This document shows positions 12,456 to 23,563 of a DNA stretch of 64,000 nt, piece by piece. Positions within the stretch are counted from its first letter, which is position 1; every line of letters begins with the position of its first letter. This DNA comes from Colias croceus (Eukaryota > Arthropoda > Insecta > Lepidoptera > Pieridae): positions 5,431,622 to 5,495,621 of the forward strand of contig NC_059537.1 of assembly GCF_905220415.1 (NCBI RefSeq). The letters are read 5' to 3'. Below the pieces are notes generated by a model. That model searched no databases, was not told where the DNA came from, and saw only the letters and a list, made by a program, of their open reading frames with translations. Made by a program: the position numbers and the translations under genes.

Positions 12456-14598
12456 GGTACCTAATAAACATTTTATAAGAAAGAATGGAGATAACAGAAC
12501 AGCTAAATCAATACACATGGTGTTTAATTTTTCAACTCGCACAAATATTTGAGTCGGTCTCGGCTAAAGAATTCCCAGCGTAATAAAAGTACTGCAACTA
12601 TGTACTTAATATCCGCGCTTATGTTTAGTAGAGCCGTTAATGTACTTACTTCCACTTGAAAAATGTTACAATCTGTTGCTGTCGTCTTGCTGAAATATTT
12701 GCTGACAACGCAAATATCTTATACTATTAAGAACATATATCCTTTATGAAACATCATATTATCTTATCTTATATTTAGAAATATGTTTTCTTTTCGTCGT
12801 TACGTAGCATTTATTATAATAAACGTTATGTTGTGTGGAATTTGAGTATAATTTATCAAATACTTAAAAAGGTGCTTTCAATCGTTAAGTGAAAAAAAGA
12901 AACTAACGAAATGAAAATAACCGTAGAAATGACAAGACATCTTAATTACGGTAATGATTCTATTCGCTGGAGTATTCCAAGAAATTTTTATAATGGCATA
13001 AATTAATCTCTTAGCAAGTATTATAAACAATGCATTTCTACGAATGTTTCCAGAATATTACTGAATTAATTTATAATGAAGTTAATTATGATAGACTTTT
13101 CATTTTACTTTAAAGGTAGGAGTAATTAGTTCGCTAATATAACAAGATTTCCCTTGTGAGTGACTGTTCTGACAGTTGGTAAACATCAGGGTCCAGGGCA
13201 TAAAAGCCTTGTTGTATATTCTCACAGTATATTCTAGATCTATGTGTACTGTGTATATAAATGTTTATAATATTATGTCTATTATCTATTCATATTTTTA
13301 TAAAACATCACAAATGCCAGATCTTGAAACATAACAACTACCTATCTAATAACAACGCAATCTGATTCGGATTGCGTCTGACTTAGATATTTACGATGAC
13401 TTTTCTAATTGAATTTTCATCAAATTAAACCCTGAGTGGGTGGTATCATTGCCACCTATTTTAGCTGTAGACTGTAGAAAGGAATATTCTGGAATCTAGA
13501 CTGATTACGTCTGTCTGTGACATAGCTCCTGACTGAAATCAAGAAGGCGCGGTTTTAAATCGAAAGTTTTATTTTATTGCTGAAATTTTTTATTTATTTA
13601 TGCTATACCTATTGAAATAGTTATCCGTCTAAAAACTCTCTCTAGCTCAATACTAAAATATAAAATAAATATTTATTTTGATCTAACATTGTCTCATTCG
13701 CATATTTCATGTTACACGTTTGGCTAGGGTTATTATATTAGGTATATTTAAATTTCTCATTAAATGTTACAATTAACTCTTTATAAACTTTCAGATCGAG
13801 TATATTGAGAAAACATTTATAATACATTGATTATAACCTCGATACAGAGTTACTCTGCACGTTACTGTGCAAACATACACTATTATTTCTCGTGAAAGTA
13901 TCTCAGGAGTCAGTTGAATGTCTCCCCTCGCACGGCAATAAAAGAGTTTAATCTTCGTGAAACACACAGTACAGCTTTCTTTCAAATATTGCACGTACTT
14001 CATAGTTGAAGAGGTATTGCATATGAAATCTTTCTTCACAATGGTGTATTTGTTTAATACTGGAAGTCTGTGTAAGGGATTATAAATTGAAATGTATAAA
14101 ATTGTAAAATATCTATAAATATTTATAAGCCTTGGCTTTATGTACTTGTAAAGTTCCGAAAAAGTGTTCATTTCACTCTTACGAAATATAATCAGGCGCG
14201 AAAATTTTCTATGACAAAAGAATAATTGTTTGGTTTAATAGTGTTTGTGGGTGTTTTTATTAAGAAATTCAATACTAGAATTAAGAAAGCTTTTAAGCTC
14301 CAAACACAGAAAACATGACGTAAAAATTCAAAAGCTACATGAGGCACACAAGACCTTTGTCCTTAGTTTTATGTTAGGTTGTGTTATTCGCTCTAGTAAC
14401 GACAATTTACTTATGTTAACCCGCAACATTTCGATTTTCGACATTTAATTTTAATAGAGGGAACAAACTAAGGGTCATAGTCACTGCATTAGGTATAGTC
14501 AAATAAACAGTCAATAGTTACATCTTATCTCATTGTAACTAAATTCCCAAAGGTACGCTCTGGGCTCATTGTTTTAATCCATCTAAAGTGTAGGTCAA
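12456..14598. other. Intergenic, no gene seen
   Basis: AT-rich. One 126-codon open frame on the minus strand (14171-13791) has an Ile/Tyr/Cys-rich composition and no recognised domain or splice context. I do not call it a gene. Confidence 0.5.
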
Positions 14599-14920
14599 CA
14601 TCATCATCATCATCATCATCATCATCAGCCCATATACGTTCCCACTGCTGGGACACGGGCCTCCTATGAGGGTACAGGCCATAATCCACCACGCTGGCCA
14701 AGTGCGGGTTGGCGGATGACACATGTCGTCGAACTTTTTTTTAATTCTTCGACATGTCGGTTTCCTCACGATGTTTTCCTTCACCGTTCGAGCAGTGGTG
14801 ATGTTACAACATGCGCAGATAAATTGAAAAATCAATTTATTTCCTGCGCGCTCACCTGGTCTCGAACCACGGACTTATCGATTCGAAGTCCGAGGTCTCA
14901 CCACTGAGCCACCACTGCTC
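14599..14920 (-). mobile_element. tRNA-derived SINE with ATG/CAT-repeat tail
   Basis: On the minus strand it starts GAGCAGTGGTGGCTCAGTGG, with A-box TGGCTCAGTGGTGAGACC and B-box GGTTCGAGACC. It continues through GAGGAAACCGACATGTCG and CCAACCCGCACTTGGCCAGC blocks and ends in a (GAT)n tail (14599-14629). A degraded relative lies at 50893-51085. The type is widespread in Lepidoptera. Confidence 0.8.
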
Positions 14921-15000
14921 ATACCTGAGTACGTACACGGTACAAAATACATGTGAACGTTTTTAAAACATACAAATGTACGAAAATATTAAGTAGGTAC

Positions 15001-15248
15001 TCAAATTTCGACGGACCGAAGGACGTTTTTTAAAAAGACAAGATTTAATTTAAACGTCTTTAATATGTGCTCTCTACATCCAGAATGAAAACTTAAACTA
15101 TAAACTTATCGTTAAACAAAAATGCAACGCTGCAATCTATGTTCTAAGAAATACAAAATGCATTAAGGCGATGCAGGGTGGCCGTAGTTATGCTGCGTTA
15201 ACAAATACGATATCACATGCATGTACTGCGGGTTGCCCCGACATAACT
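15001..15248 (-). repeat. Errantivirus 3' LTR
   Basis: 248 bp, starting AGTTATGTCGG and ending AAATTTGA on the element strand. Base-by-base reading shows no difference from the copy at 25889-26136. The last env codons and stop lie inside it. Confidence 0.85.
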
Positions 15249-16954
15249 CCTCCATCCTCAGTTTCAAGAAAATCTGAAGGATTTTCTTGAATACATATTT
15301 TTCTTAATTTAGACTTAATTACTACCACAATTACAATTATAATTACGATTAATACAAAAGTTATAATGTTAATCACTCCGACGGCACTATTCACTGTACT
15401 ACTAAACTGGTTTTCACTATTTTCACTATTTTCAATTAAATGCCTTAGCATATTGATGTCAGTTAGATTTGCACCCTTCAGGTTAACAGGCTTCCTGTCG
15501 GTCTGGAAGTTCGTCAAATTTGGTAATATAATTTTTGGTAAACTTGGGTATATAATATCATTTCCATTCACTTCATATTTCTTTAGTGTTATATCTCCAA
15601 TTTTCACGTAACAGCCAGTCTCGTCTAACGCCAATAAATAGGAACCACGAAGGAATTCTTGGGTTACCTCATTTTCACAGACCTTAGTAAGTATTGTTTC
15701 CACATTTACGTATAGTATCCATCTATATGGCAGAACATTGTCGATTTTCACATCATCTATGGAAATGGGAATCGGCTGACAACTGGAAACATTTGTAGAT
15801 AGCCGCAGAAGATCAGTTAAACAATCGTCTTTATATAATGTTGATGTCAGTATTTCCGGGCATAGGAACCGGTCTTCATCTATTTCTTTGCATGGTTGTG
15901 AAAGTGGCATGGTTTTCAACCCCTTCACAAGGACATATGGGTATTTGGGTAGGATAAGGGAAGTCTGACCTTTTTCTTCGTTAAATATAGGTAAAGGTAT
16001 TATTTTAAAATATGAATAAATGTCGTCAGTAATTAATGGAATAGTCATTACGAATTTTATTTGACTTTGTTTTACATAAGTTTGTACTTCTAATAATTGT
16101 TAAATTTTAAGAACATTATCTAAATTTACTGGAAATGGCAACTTAGAGCTAGTTTCAATGTTTTTTAATAAAAGTAATAATTCCTTAGTATCTACAACAG
16201 ATTGGTGTAAAAGTTTAATTTTACTAAAAGCTACAGCAGTTTCTATTTCACTTAATCTAACGTAAAGAGACATAAAATTATGTAAGAATGCAGAATATGT
16301 ATGTATAATTTCATTAGTCCTTTGATGTAAATTTGTGTCATTTAAAAGCGAATCAATTACATTTAGCTTATTCTGGATTGCAATGAAATTGTTATTAGAT
16401 ATTTCAGCTACATTTAATAACGAACCCACCATCTCAGTAACGATCGTCATCTTATGTATTATAGAGTCTTGTTTAGTCTTTAATTTTTCAATAGTGTTTT
16501 CAAATTGTATAGCATCTTCGTTGTCGAGGTTACCGGTGATAATTTTTATAACTGAACCAAGTGGATTTAATAAACCACGTTTAGATCTAGAAGACGGAAT
16601 TAATTGTTCAAATTTATCAATAGTATAATTCATATGATAATCTGTTTGTAATTCTGTTGTAATAAAATCGGAACCTAACGCTTGTATATCAATACAACTA
16701 TGAACCTGATTCCTAAATGATAGATAACTATTTATATTAAATTCTAAATCGTCATATATTAACTTTAAATCTAAAACCTTAATAACTCTCCATGTGTCAT
16801 TGCTGACGACTGCATAGCCTTCACGGAGAGGTAGTATTCCGGGGTTCCGTTTAATCTGGTGCAGTTGAAGGCCCTGGTTTTGGATCACGTGGATCGCCAA
16901 AATTAGTAACCTGTGGAGGACGCTTAATGTCTTTAATGGGAACTTTAGTCTCAC
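15188..16954 (-). pseudogene. env: Errantivirus F-like envelope gene with one in-frame stop
   Basis: Envelope glycoprotein of the type insect errantiviruses share with the baculovirus F protein. The N-terminal half (16954-16100) has a hydrophobic leader, a furin-type site RSKR near residue 125 followed by a fusion-peptide-like segment, and Leu/Ile-rich helical stretches. A single TAA at 16102-16100 interrupts it. The same frame then stays open to 15188, with extracellular Cys residues and a strongly hydrophobic anchor about 50 residues before the end. The last residues and stop are encoded within the LTR. The start overlaps the pol remnant in another frame; in errantiviruses env is normally made from a spliced RNA. 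As it stands the frame is broken, and a full-length product is not expected without readthrough. Confidence 0.8.
15249..15268 (-). promoter_or_regulatory. Polypurine tract of the errantivirus
   Basis: On the element strand a purine-rich run (GAAACTGAGGATGGAGG) ends directly at the start of the 3' LTR, the usual place for the plus-strand primer. Confidence 0.6.
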
Positions 16955-17939
16955 GATGATGCGTCGTTACTGGCACAATATTTCTATGGGTCGGTCCCGT
17001 GACTATCGCTTTCTGATACCTAGGCTTATCTTTAGCACGTCTCGTGTTAACTCCTTTAATGTAAACCGAATCTCCTATGTCTATGTTAAAATTATTTTCA
17101 CCGCCATGCTTATCCTTAATAACCTGTTTCTTATGAATAATTTTGTCTTTAAGATATTTGTTTAAAAGTTTTGTATGTTTGTGGTGATCTTTTACAATTT
17201 GTTGAGTTAATTGTTTATTACAATCTACAGCTTCATCTAGAATCAGTATGCCTTCCGTATCAAGATCGCGAGCTGAGTGAACCGTATCTGTATTTTCGCT
17301 ATTATTGCTAGACGCGGTCAAGGTGCTGCTTTCCGCGGTTATTGTACTACTATCGAGTGACGGAATCGAATATGGGGATCTCGGGCAATTATTTTTAGTA
17401 ATAGGCACTGTTTGGTCTGAATCAGACGAAATTGTATTCGGCGTCAGGGGTCGCGGGTCACATGTTCCAGCCTGATCGTTACTAACTTTTACTATTTCGT
17501 CTGTTGCATCGGTTAAGTGTTTTTGAAGATTTCGCTCCTTTTCATCTACATTAACTTTCATTGCCACGTCAACTATTGCTGCTGGCATACGAACGCTTTC
17601 ACGAAAAGTCTGAAAATCTAATGTAGAGTCACCGTTCTGAAAGTTAGTTGGAATTGATACTCTAGTTTCTGATCGAGGCTCTAAGGTGATTTTTAACGGA
17701 GGGTTATAAATAATCGGTATTTTGGCGTTAAATGTTTCTAAAACTTGGTGTTTCATATCGATATTTGCATCTAGGTTCTTAAGTAAATCAGATCCGATTA
17801 ATCCATCATACTTACTGTCTACATTGTATACATAAAATTTGTGGGAAAGTGAGCTTCTAAAAGTTTTTAATAACGGAATTACTATAACCTCATCATGAGT
17901 GCTTTGCGCATGGGTACTAACAACTGTAAATTGTTCATA
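16851..17939 (-). pseudogene. Errantivirus pol remnant: protease tail joined to pol C-terminus
   Basis: This frame is continuous with gag-protease across the BEL insertion point: codon phase is kept when the insert and one target duplication are discounted. It starts with the distal half of the aspartyl protease (YDGLIGSDLL motif near 17790) and then passes within about 30 residues into a Ser/Thr-rich spacer. It ends with the basic post-integrase segment (GDSVYIKGVNTRRAKDKPRY near 17050) seen at the C-terminus of Gypsy Pol proteins. There is no YxDD reverse transcriptase box, no RNase H and no D,D35E integrase core. The central pol region, expected to be around 800 residues, is therefore gone while the frame is retained. 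Confidence 0.75.
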
Positions 17940-17944
17940 CTGTT

Positions 17945-18465
17945 TGGTAACGCCAATATAATTAAAATAGTAAATGTAGAAATTAAATGTTTATTATTTG
18001 TGGTGTATTCCTTCATCCTTCCCTACATACGAGCACAACCAATCACCGCGCGCTATTTAGCGCTCGTCACGTGACCTACCTATGTCACGAACGACAGCCA
18101 GTAGTTCTCTCCGATCTTTCGCGAGGATCGGGACTCACCGCCGGAGAGCTTCCACGAGGCTCTCTAGATCATCAGGCATTGTGCTTTTGTAACATCACCG
18201 GGGTATCCCGTGCCCCGGCCCTTGGTCGCGCTCACCGCCGCGTGTGTGTTTGTGTGGAGTGTTGGACTGGACCCGTTCTTGCCCGCCGCGAGCTGGAGGA
18301 CCCTGACCGCGTGGCGGCAGCGTGTGTTCTGGACGCTACTCCCTCCGACGAGGTATGTGCCGTGTGTTCCCGTCTTTCCCCTCTTTGCTAACACCACGTT
18401 GATCTAAATACAGTCCACTTCATATCGAGAATACATTACGTATATTTTTTATATTGGCGCGACCA
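17945..18465 (+). repeat. BEL 5' LTR
   Basis: 521 bp. By eye it differs from the 3' LTR by about ten substitutions and one- or two-base indels, mostly in the second half (for example CTTTCGCG against CTTTAGCG, and changes around 18310 and 18405-18445). Confidence 0.85.
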
Positions 18466-19125
18466 TTGATTGGTACCTTCGATCCGGATAGTAACCATTG
18501 TTAGTCCTTACGAATCGTACATTACCTGATGATTCCACCGCCCTTATTAGGATACTCATTGTGTAGGCCCTAATAAGCGTATTAGTAGTATCTTCAATGC
18601 GAAATACTATTTAATTTACCGCGTAGAACGACAATGCGTCTTCTACTATTCATATAAAATATATTTTAAACCCGCCCTTATTAGGATACTCATTGTAGGC
18701 CCTAATAAGCGATTTAATAGTACATTCATTGTGAAATAACTATAACCGCATAGATCGACATTGCGTCATCTATTTCCGCTTAAAATATATTTTATTCCGC
18801 CCGTGACATTAAGTTACGCGTATATTATTATTAAAATAGTTTATTAAAACTATATTCATATCGTTTATCCGCAGTTATAACGCTAAAATCATTATAAATC
18901 GAACATATTACATCATATTTATCTACGGTCTACCCGCACTCGAAATTTATCGAGTACCTACATTCCGCGATCCGCTGTTATAATCCGACCATATTGTAAT
19001 TGCATAGTGCATACTCGGTTCTTATTACGCTTGCGTCACTGACCTACTTTATTTGGTCGTATTACTTGTTATTGTAACTTTTATTGTAACATTCTCTGTT
19101 TGAATATTTACTTTTGTTATTAAAA
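18466..19125 (+). other. BEL leader with duplicated 134 bp segment
   Basis: A candidate primer-binding site (TGGTACCTTCGATCCG, 18471-18486) lies five bases after the LTR. A segment starting CCCTTATTAGGATACTCATTG occurs at 18541 and again at 18675, with period 134 bp. Each copy has 9-base inverted arms CTTATTAGG and CCTAATAAG (18543-18551 with 18569-18577; 18677-18685 with 18701-18709) that would form a hairpin in the RNA. No coding frame is evident. The position fits a dimerisation or packaging region, but that role is inference. Confidence 0.65.
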
Positions 19126-22100
19126 ATGCCGCCTAAGAAAATGACTAAGTTAGCTGATAGTGACGCTTCGGATGTTAATGATTCGGAAGATATAAATGAT
19201 TCGCAGTTATCCATGTTGTTAGCTAAACGCGAAGTTATATTCGAAATGGTGCAAAGAATTTATGATTTGTCTTTGAACGTTCATAACAACGCTGCGCTTA
19301 TGGAAAGTTTCCTTGACGAGTCCGCGCAGATAGAATCATTACGCGATGATTATAAGCAATGTTTAGATGAATATAATATTCGTTTGTTATCATTAATTCC
19401 CGCCGCGAAACCTGATTATAAAAGCCTCGTTGCATTCGAGTCTTTGTATAGCAGGATTAAAAGAATTAAATCGCAATATTCGCAACCAAGTCCGTCACAT
19501 GGAGATGTTAATAATTTGCATAAAAATAGGCCTAAATTACCGCCTATCGAATTAGTACCATTTTCGGGTGATATTCGCTCATTTCCGCTGTTTCTTTCGA
19601 ATTTTGAATCAATTGTTCATAACAATCCCGGCCTTACAGATGCCGAGCGTTTATATTATTTACTAGGTAAATTAACGGGGAAGGCCACAACTGTTATAGC
19701 TGGTATAACCCCCTCCGCTGAAAATTATAATTTAATTTTACAAACTTTAAAAGATAAATATGATGATAAACGTATGTTAGTTTCCGCGTATTTAAATCAA
19801 ATGTTTGATTTTAAACCTTTGCATTGTGCGTCCGCAACAAACTTTGATTTATTTACAGATAACTTTATTAGCGCAGTGCGCGCCTTACAAAATATAAAGT
19901 TAGATAATATTACAGATTTAATGATTGTTCATATCGCGTTGAAGAAGTTAGACTCAGACACTGTTCGCGCTTTCGAGACTGAGTTTGGTAGTGAAATGCC
20001 TACTTTTGATAACTTAGTTCAATTTATTCAAACTCGTGCGAAGGTATTAGAACGCATTCATCCTTCCACAAATTCGGGAATAAATAAACCGCCTCGAAAG
20101 AATAATTATAACCGCAGTTCAATTAATACTTCTTCCGCACCGCCTAAGACGTATCAGTCTTACGTAACAACAGCTGATTCGGTTTATAGTTGTCTTTGTA
20201 AAAATATTACGCATCAACATTTATATAAATGTTCGAGTTTTCATAAAATGAGTCCGCAGGAACGTTTGAAATACATAAAGGATAGAAACGCGTGTATAAA
20301 TTGCCTCAGTATAAAACATCGAGTTTCTAGTTGCTCATCTTATTCTAATTGTCGCGTTTGTAAATTAAAACATCATACAATGTTACATTTGAAACGCGAA
20401 TCTTCCATACCCGCGCCTGCGTCTCACCCCCCGCCGCGCAGCACACCGCCGTTGCCTGCGCCGTCGCCGCCGTCCGCGTCGGGCGAGTGCGTCCGCTCTG
20501 ACATTGCGCTATGTACCGCTAGCTATACAGCTGATACTGATAACGCATTTCTATGCAACCCGCCCGCGAATAAACAACATACTATTTTATTATCAACCGC
20601 TGAAGTCGTAGCTTATAATTGTAAAGGCGAACGGCTTATTATTCGCGCGCTTTTAGATTCCGCTTCGCAAAGTCACTTCATTACAAATGAATGTTGTGAA
20701 CGTTTAGGTATTAAACCGCAGAAAACCGAACGTACTATTATTAAGGGGTTCGGTGGTTCAGAAAAAATTATAAATAGTAATTCCGTAAATATAAAATTTT
20801 ATTCGCGTCTTGACAACAACATATCTTTTAATATTTCACCGCTAGTTGTTGATCATGTTACGGATTTATTACCTACCGCTGTTATAGACACTTCTGTCTT
20901 ATCGCATATTTCGCATTTACCGCTCGCAGATGAGAGTTTTGGTACGCCAAATAAAATCGATTTATTAATCGGTGCTTCTCTGTTCCCTCATCTGCTTCTC
21001 CCCGACGTAGTTCATGCATCTCGTGACTCGTCGGCGCCCGCTGCATTGCGCACGGTGTTAGGCTATGTAATAATGGGTTCAGTACCCACCATACCTAACA
21101 TACATAAACCGCCCTTGACGTGTTGTCACGTTCAAGAGACCGCCGCTATTGACTCATTAGTCAGGCGTTTCTGGGAGCTCGAGGAGCTTCCTACCGCACC
21201 GCCCGTTCAACATCCCGATGATGTTGAATGTGAAGAATATTATAAATTAACTACAACCCGCGACCCCGTGAGTGGCAGATATATTGTTTCGCTTCCATTT
21301 AAGGATGATTTCTACACTCTCGGTGATTCATTTAATATTGCCCGCAAACGTTTCATGTGCCTCGAAAGAAAGCTACAGGCTTCACCTAAATTAAGGTTGG
21401 CATATGATGACGTCATAAAGGATTATCTAACGAAGAATTATATTTCACCCGCGCCTCCGTATGATCCGCGTGACCCTACACCTATTTATATTATACCGCA
21501 TCACGCTGTTCTGCGCGAGGATAAATCGTCGACTAAGCTGCGCATGGTTTTAGATGCTAGCATGCCAACTTCTGGAAACCAGCGTTCATTGAATGACCTT
21601 CTGCATGTTGGGCCGAATTTACAAGGCAATTTGTTTACAATAATTTTAGGTTTTCGTCTCCACGCGATTGCCATGACCGCCGATTGCCGCCAACAATTTC
21701 TGCAGATATTCGTGCGTGAGTTTGATCGTCGTTTTCAATGTTTTTTATATCGTTTCAGCCCGCAGGATCCGCTACTTCTTTATCAATTTAATCGAGTTTG
21801 CTTTGGCATCAAGTCTAGTCCTTATCATGCACTGCGCACGGTAAGACAGCTCGTAGAAGATGACGGCGCGAAATATCCGCTCGAGAGTAGCATTGCGTCT
21901 TCCTCGTTGTATATGGATGATATCGCCTTCTCTATTCCCACGGAATGTGAGGCAGTTTCCGCGTCGCAGCAGCTCATCGATTTGTTTAAGGGAGCTCAGT
22001 GGGATCTAGTTAAATGGAATAGTAATAGTAGAAATGTGTTAGATAATCTTCCCGCTTCGCACAAACTTTTACCCTCCGCGGTGGAGTTTGATAAGACCGT

Positions 22101-23199
22101 GCAACATAAATTACTTGGTCTGCATTGGTCTTCTGTTGTTGATTGTTTTTATTTTAAAATTACCGCCCGTCTGTGGGACATGATGGGCTTCGTTGCTCCC
22201 ACAGTCGCGTATAACATCCCATCAGATAACTACTGCCATGTTTCTGGTATTGAAAATCCCGCTGACGTTCTTTCGCGTAGCATTACGCCACAAAATCTCG
22301 TCTCGCACCCTCTGTGGTTCCAAGGACCCCAGTGGGCTCGTTTGGACCCGTCTGATTGGCCTCTTAAAAGTCTCGATGGTGAGTCTATTGTAGACATTCC
22401 CGAACGAAAATTATTAGCGCACACTGTGTGCCCGCCTATAAAGCATTGCGCTTTATACGATACCGCCCTTCGCGTCTCGTCGCGTCGTGTATTTTATATT
22501 TATAGGTTCCTTATATTATTATCCCGCCGCGGTGTTATGATGACCGTAGAGGAACCTAATTTCGCTGTAAATAAAATTATTCCCGCCCTGCAAAATAAAT
22601 ATTTTGCAGAGGAGTATTCTAATATACTCTATTATAAATTTTATTCGCAGGCCTTCAACCGCTTGAGGCCTTTTATTCGCAACAGACTAATCCTCATCGG
22701 ACGTCTAAGCGATACCGCCCTGGAATATGCACATAAGCATATAGTGATATTACCGCGCAATGATCACATAATTATCATGATCATTGATTATTATCATATT
22801 AAATATATGAATATTATAACGCATTTGTTTCGTGTTATTTTAATTACCGCGCTCTTATTATCATTACCCGCGCCGCAAGTCAAATCTGATCACGTCAGTT
22901 TGCTTGATAGGCATTCGCTACTGGACAAGTTAGTTCAGTCGTTTTGGAAACGTTGGAGAATGGAATACTTACACGGTCTGCAGGTTAGGCAGAAATGGAA
23001 TACGCCTTCCACACCTATTACTCCTGGAACGGTCGTGGTTGTAATAAATGATAATGCACCGCCCCTAACCTGGCCTTTAGCCGTCGTAGAGAAAGTACAT
23101 CCTTCAAAGGACGACATCGCGCGCGTTTGTACAGTTAGAACCGCCAAGGGAACTTACCTTCGCCCGGTCGTTCGTTTATGTCCGCTTCCAAGACAATAG
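19126..23199 (+). CDS. BEL/Pao Gag-Pol polyprotein lacking RNase H and integrase core
   Basis: 1357 codons without a stop. ATG at 19126 (AAAAATGCCGCC) is chosen over an upstream TTG. In order: a Gag region of the DUF1759 type (PFSGDIRSFPLFLSNFES, about residues 145-290); two Cys/His knuckles near 355-420; a Pro-rich linker; an aspartyl protease with LLDSASQSHF (Asp 511); and reverse transcriptase with the first catalytic Asp at 853 (MTADCRQQFLQI) and YMDD at 929-932. The thumb reads into GFVAPTV at about residue 1027, and the next residues belong to the segment beyond RNase H (GIENPADVLSRS). Part of the integrase zinc-binding region follows, then a jump near residue 1225 to the C-terminal DUF5641-like segment (WKRWRMEYL, VVRLCPLP). 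Both gaps preserve the frame. The intact frame suggests selection or recent origin; function would need RNase H and integrase from elsewhere. Confidence 0.85.
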   Translation: MPPKKMTKLADSDASDVNDSEDINDSQLSMLLAKREVIFEMVQRIYDLSLNVHNNAALMESFLDESAQIESLRDDYKQCLDEYNIRLLSLIPAAKPDYKSLVAFESLYSRIKRIKSQYSQPSPSHGDVNNLHKNRPKLPPIELVPFSGDIRSFPLFLSNFESIVHNNPGLTDAERLYYLLGKLTGKATTVIAGITPSAENYNLILQTLKDKYDDKRMLVSAYLNQMFDFKPLHCASATNFDLFTDNFISAVRALQNIKLDNITDLMIVHIALKKLDSDTVRAFETEFGSEMPTFDNLVQFIQTRAKVLERIHPSTNSGINKPPRKNNYNRSSINTSSAPPKTYQSYVTTADSVYSCLCKNITHQHLYKCSSFHKMSPQERLKYIKDRNACINCLSIKHRVSSCSSYSNCRVCKLKHHTMLHLKRESSIPAPASHPPPRSTPPLPAPSPPSASGECVRSDIALCTASYTADTDNAFLCNPPANKQHTILLSTAEVVAYNCKGERLIIRALLDSASQSHFITNECCERLGIKPQKTERTIIKGFGGSEKIINSNSVNIKFYSRLDNNISFNISPLVVDHVTDLLPTAVIDTSVLSHISHLPLADESFGTPNKIDLLIGASLFPHLLLPDVVHASRDSSAPAALRTVLGYVIMGSVPTIPNIHKPPLTCCHVQETAAIDSLVRRFWELEELPTAPPVQHPDDVECEEYYKLTTTRDPVSGRYIVSLPFKDDFYTLGDSFNIARKRFMCLERKLQASPKLRLAYDDVIKDYLTKNYISPAPPYDPRDPTPIYIIPHHAVLREDKSSTKLRMVLDASMPTSGNQRSLNDLLHVGPNLQGNLFTIILGFRLHAIAMTADCRQQFLQIFVREFDRRFQCFLYRFSPQDPLLLYQFNRVCFGIKSSPYHALRTVRQLVEDDGAKYPLESSIASSSLYMDDIAFSIPTECEAVSASQQLIDLFKGAQWDLVKWNSNSRNVLDNLPASHKLLPSAVEFDKTVQHKLLGLHWSSVVDCFYFKITARLWDMMGFVAPTVAYNIPSDNYCHVSGIENPADVLSRSITPQNLVSHPLWFQGPQWARLDPSDWPLKSLDGESIVDIPERKLLAHTVCPPIKHCALYDTALRVSSRRVFYIYRFLILLSRRGVMMTVEEPNFAVNKIIPALQNKYFAEEYSNILYYKFYSQAFNRLRPFIRNRLILIGRLSDTALEYAHKHIVILPRNDHIIIMIIDYYHIKYMNIITHLFRVILITALLLSLPAPQVKSDHVSLLDRHSLLDKLVQSFWKRWRMEYLHGLQVRQKWNTPSTPITPGTVVVVINDNAPPLTWPLAVVEKVHPSKDDIARVCTVRTAKGTYLRPVVRLCPLPRQ

Positions 23200-23563
23200 T
23201 TATATCGCATTAATATATGTATTACCGCAGTTAGTTAAGTTTAATTTTAAGTTTTGCACCGCTTTCGATACAATTTCTTAGTTATAAATACCGCCGTGAC
23301 TTTAGGAATTTTTATACCCCGCTCGCATTACGCGATCCTAGAGTCATAGAATTTGTTAGTTATATTTTCCGTCGTGACTTTTAGGAATTTTATTATCCCG
23401 CTCGCATTATGCGCTCCTGGAGCCATAGAATTTGTTATTTATATCACCGCCGTGGCTTTTAGGACTTTATTAACCCGCGCGCATTATGCGATCCTAGAGT
23501 CATAGTTTTCCGCTGTATCTTATGATTGGTTTTAAATGGTGACCCATTTAGGGCGGGTGGATA
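23200..23563 (+). repeat. BEL 3' region with 78 bp tandem repeats
   Basis: Units start at 23291, 23369 and 23447 with CCG(C/T)CGTG(A/G)C and run through TTTAGGA, CCCGC(T/G)CGCATTA and a CATAGAATTTGTTA block; the third is partial and ends near 23508. A G-rich tract (GGGCGGGTGG, 23551-23560) precedes the LTR and probably serves as polypurine tract. Confidence 0.75.

Noticed and set aside
13791..14171. 126-codon open frame on the minus strand
   Set aside because: Composition (Ile, Tyr, Cys) fits translated AT-rich DNA; no domain, splice context or neighbours support it.
14599..14629. CAT repeat considered as a coding microsatellite (poly-Asp or poly-Met frames)
   Set aside because: It is the tail of the SINE at 14599-14920.
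12254..14907. tRNA genes suggested by A and B boxes
   Set aside because: The boxes belong to SINE heads; no complete cloverleaf with acceptor stem and anticodon arm can be drawn.
18164..18407. Open frames within the BEL LTRs (also at 23701-24099)
   Set aside because: They arise from the GC-rich LTR sequence on both strands, and the two LTR copies do not keep the same frame because of indels.
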